DNA of 6,120 nt from Clostridiales bacterium UBA1381 (GTDB taxonomy: Bacteria; Bacillota; Clostridia; UBA1381), in assembly GCA_002305435.1 (NCBI GenBank), contig DBQZ01000109.1, positions 3,869-9,988 on the forward strand, written 5' to 3'. A program made the position numbers and the translations under genes. Numbering within the stretch: position 1 is the first letter of the stretch; each line of letters opens with the position of its first letter. The notes beneath the pieces were generated by a model that saw only the letters and a list, made by a program, of their open reading frames with translations, did no database searches and was not told where the DNA came from. Positions 5,915 through 6,120 of the stretch are shown one piece after another.

Positions 5915-6120
5915 TTGCCGTCCTCCTTTACAACCGTTATAGCCACATCAGGGCATATCGTTGCACAAAATGCGCAGCCGATACATTCGCCGTCTTTTCG
6001 CTTTTGAGCGGGCTTGAAACCCTTGCTGTTGAGAGTATCCGAAAATTCGAGTATCTTTTTCGGACAGACATTTATGCAAAGTCCGCAGCCCTTGCAAAGC
6101 TCTGTGTTGAAAATGACATT
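5911..6120 (-). CDS. 4Fe-4S ferredoxin-like (delta) subunit, N-terminus off window
   Basis: Small electron-transfer subunit of the same oxidoreductase, equivalent to KorD. The last 69 residues are visible, open at the right edge. By comparison with relatives only a few residues, including the start, should be missing. There are two complete cluster motifs of the form CxxCxxCxxxCP: CKGCGLCINVCP near the start and CIGCAFCATICP about 40 residues later. They would hold two 4Fe-4S clusters that pass electrons from the beta-subunit cluster to free ferredoxin. A basic loop (KPAQKRKDGE) separates the motifs. The gene ends in VKEDGK and a TGA that overlaps the alpha-subunit ATG. The Shine-Dalgarno sequence of alpha lies within its last codons. 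It is the first gene of the operon seen here. Whether anything precedes it, and where the operon promoter is, cannot be seen. Confidence 0.93.
   Translation of the reverse strand, partial: NVIFNTELCKGCGLCINVCPKKILEFSDTLNSKGFKPAQKRKDGECIGCAFCATICPDVAITVVKEDGK

Noticed and set aside
1..6120. A new defence, mobile or CRISPR-like system
   Set aside because: Both strands were read. All long coding regions belong to known families, and I saw no direct-repeat arrays, inverted terminal repeats, tRNA or integrase genes, or unexplained long non-coding stretches. The only intergenic region of size is 2256-2517.

Overview
This looks like ordinary chromosome from an anaerobic, Gram-positive-type bacterium of the class Clostridia. 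The evidence for that is a set of strong AGGAGG-type ribosome binding sites, frequent ATA isoleucine codons, textbook sigma-A-like promoters, and a ferredoxin-dependent 2-oxoacid oxidoreductase instead of an NAD-linked dehydrogenase complex. The placement is inferred from style and gene content. I cannot name a genus.

Layout. Positions 1-2255 (minus strand) hold a membrane-anchored FtsK/SpoIIIE DNA translocase. Its start is in the window, and it runs off the left edge just before the expected DNA-reading gamma domain. Positions 2256-2517 are a divergent intergenic region with a promoter facing each way and a small perfect hairpin in the translocase leader. Positions 2518-3534 (plus strand) hold a single-gene unit for a multi-pass acyltransferase-3 family membrane protein, bounded by its own promoter and a hairpin terminator (3537-3567). 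Positions 3569-6120 (minus strand) hold a tightly packed operon for a four-subunit 2-oxoacid:ferredoxin oxidoreductase. It is read from the right edge as 4Fe-4S ferredoxin-like subunit (first few residues missing), alpha (VorB type), beta (thiamine diphosphate subunit), then gamma.

How the genes work together. The four oxidoreductase genes overlap by 4 bases or are separated by 1 base, and each later gene has a Shine-Dalgarno sequence inside the end of the gene before it. They should be translationally coupled and build one complex that oxidatively decarboxylates a 2-oxoacid to an acyl-CoA while reducing ferredoxin, or runs in reverse. The subunit type best fits branched-chain 2-oxoacids, but sequence alone does not settle the substrate. 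The DNA translocase acts in chromosome segregation at the septum and has no evident functional tie to the other genes. The acyltransferase gene is more AT-rich by hand count and lies as an independent unit between two minus-strand genes. It is the most accessory-looking gene here.

I found no RNA genes, mobile elements, CRISPR arrays or convincing signs of a new system. The observations worth a second look are modest: the start codon and an altered motif in the acyltransferase, its island-like setting, the leader hairpin of the translocase gene, and the substrate of the oxidoreductase.
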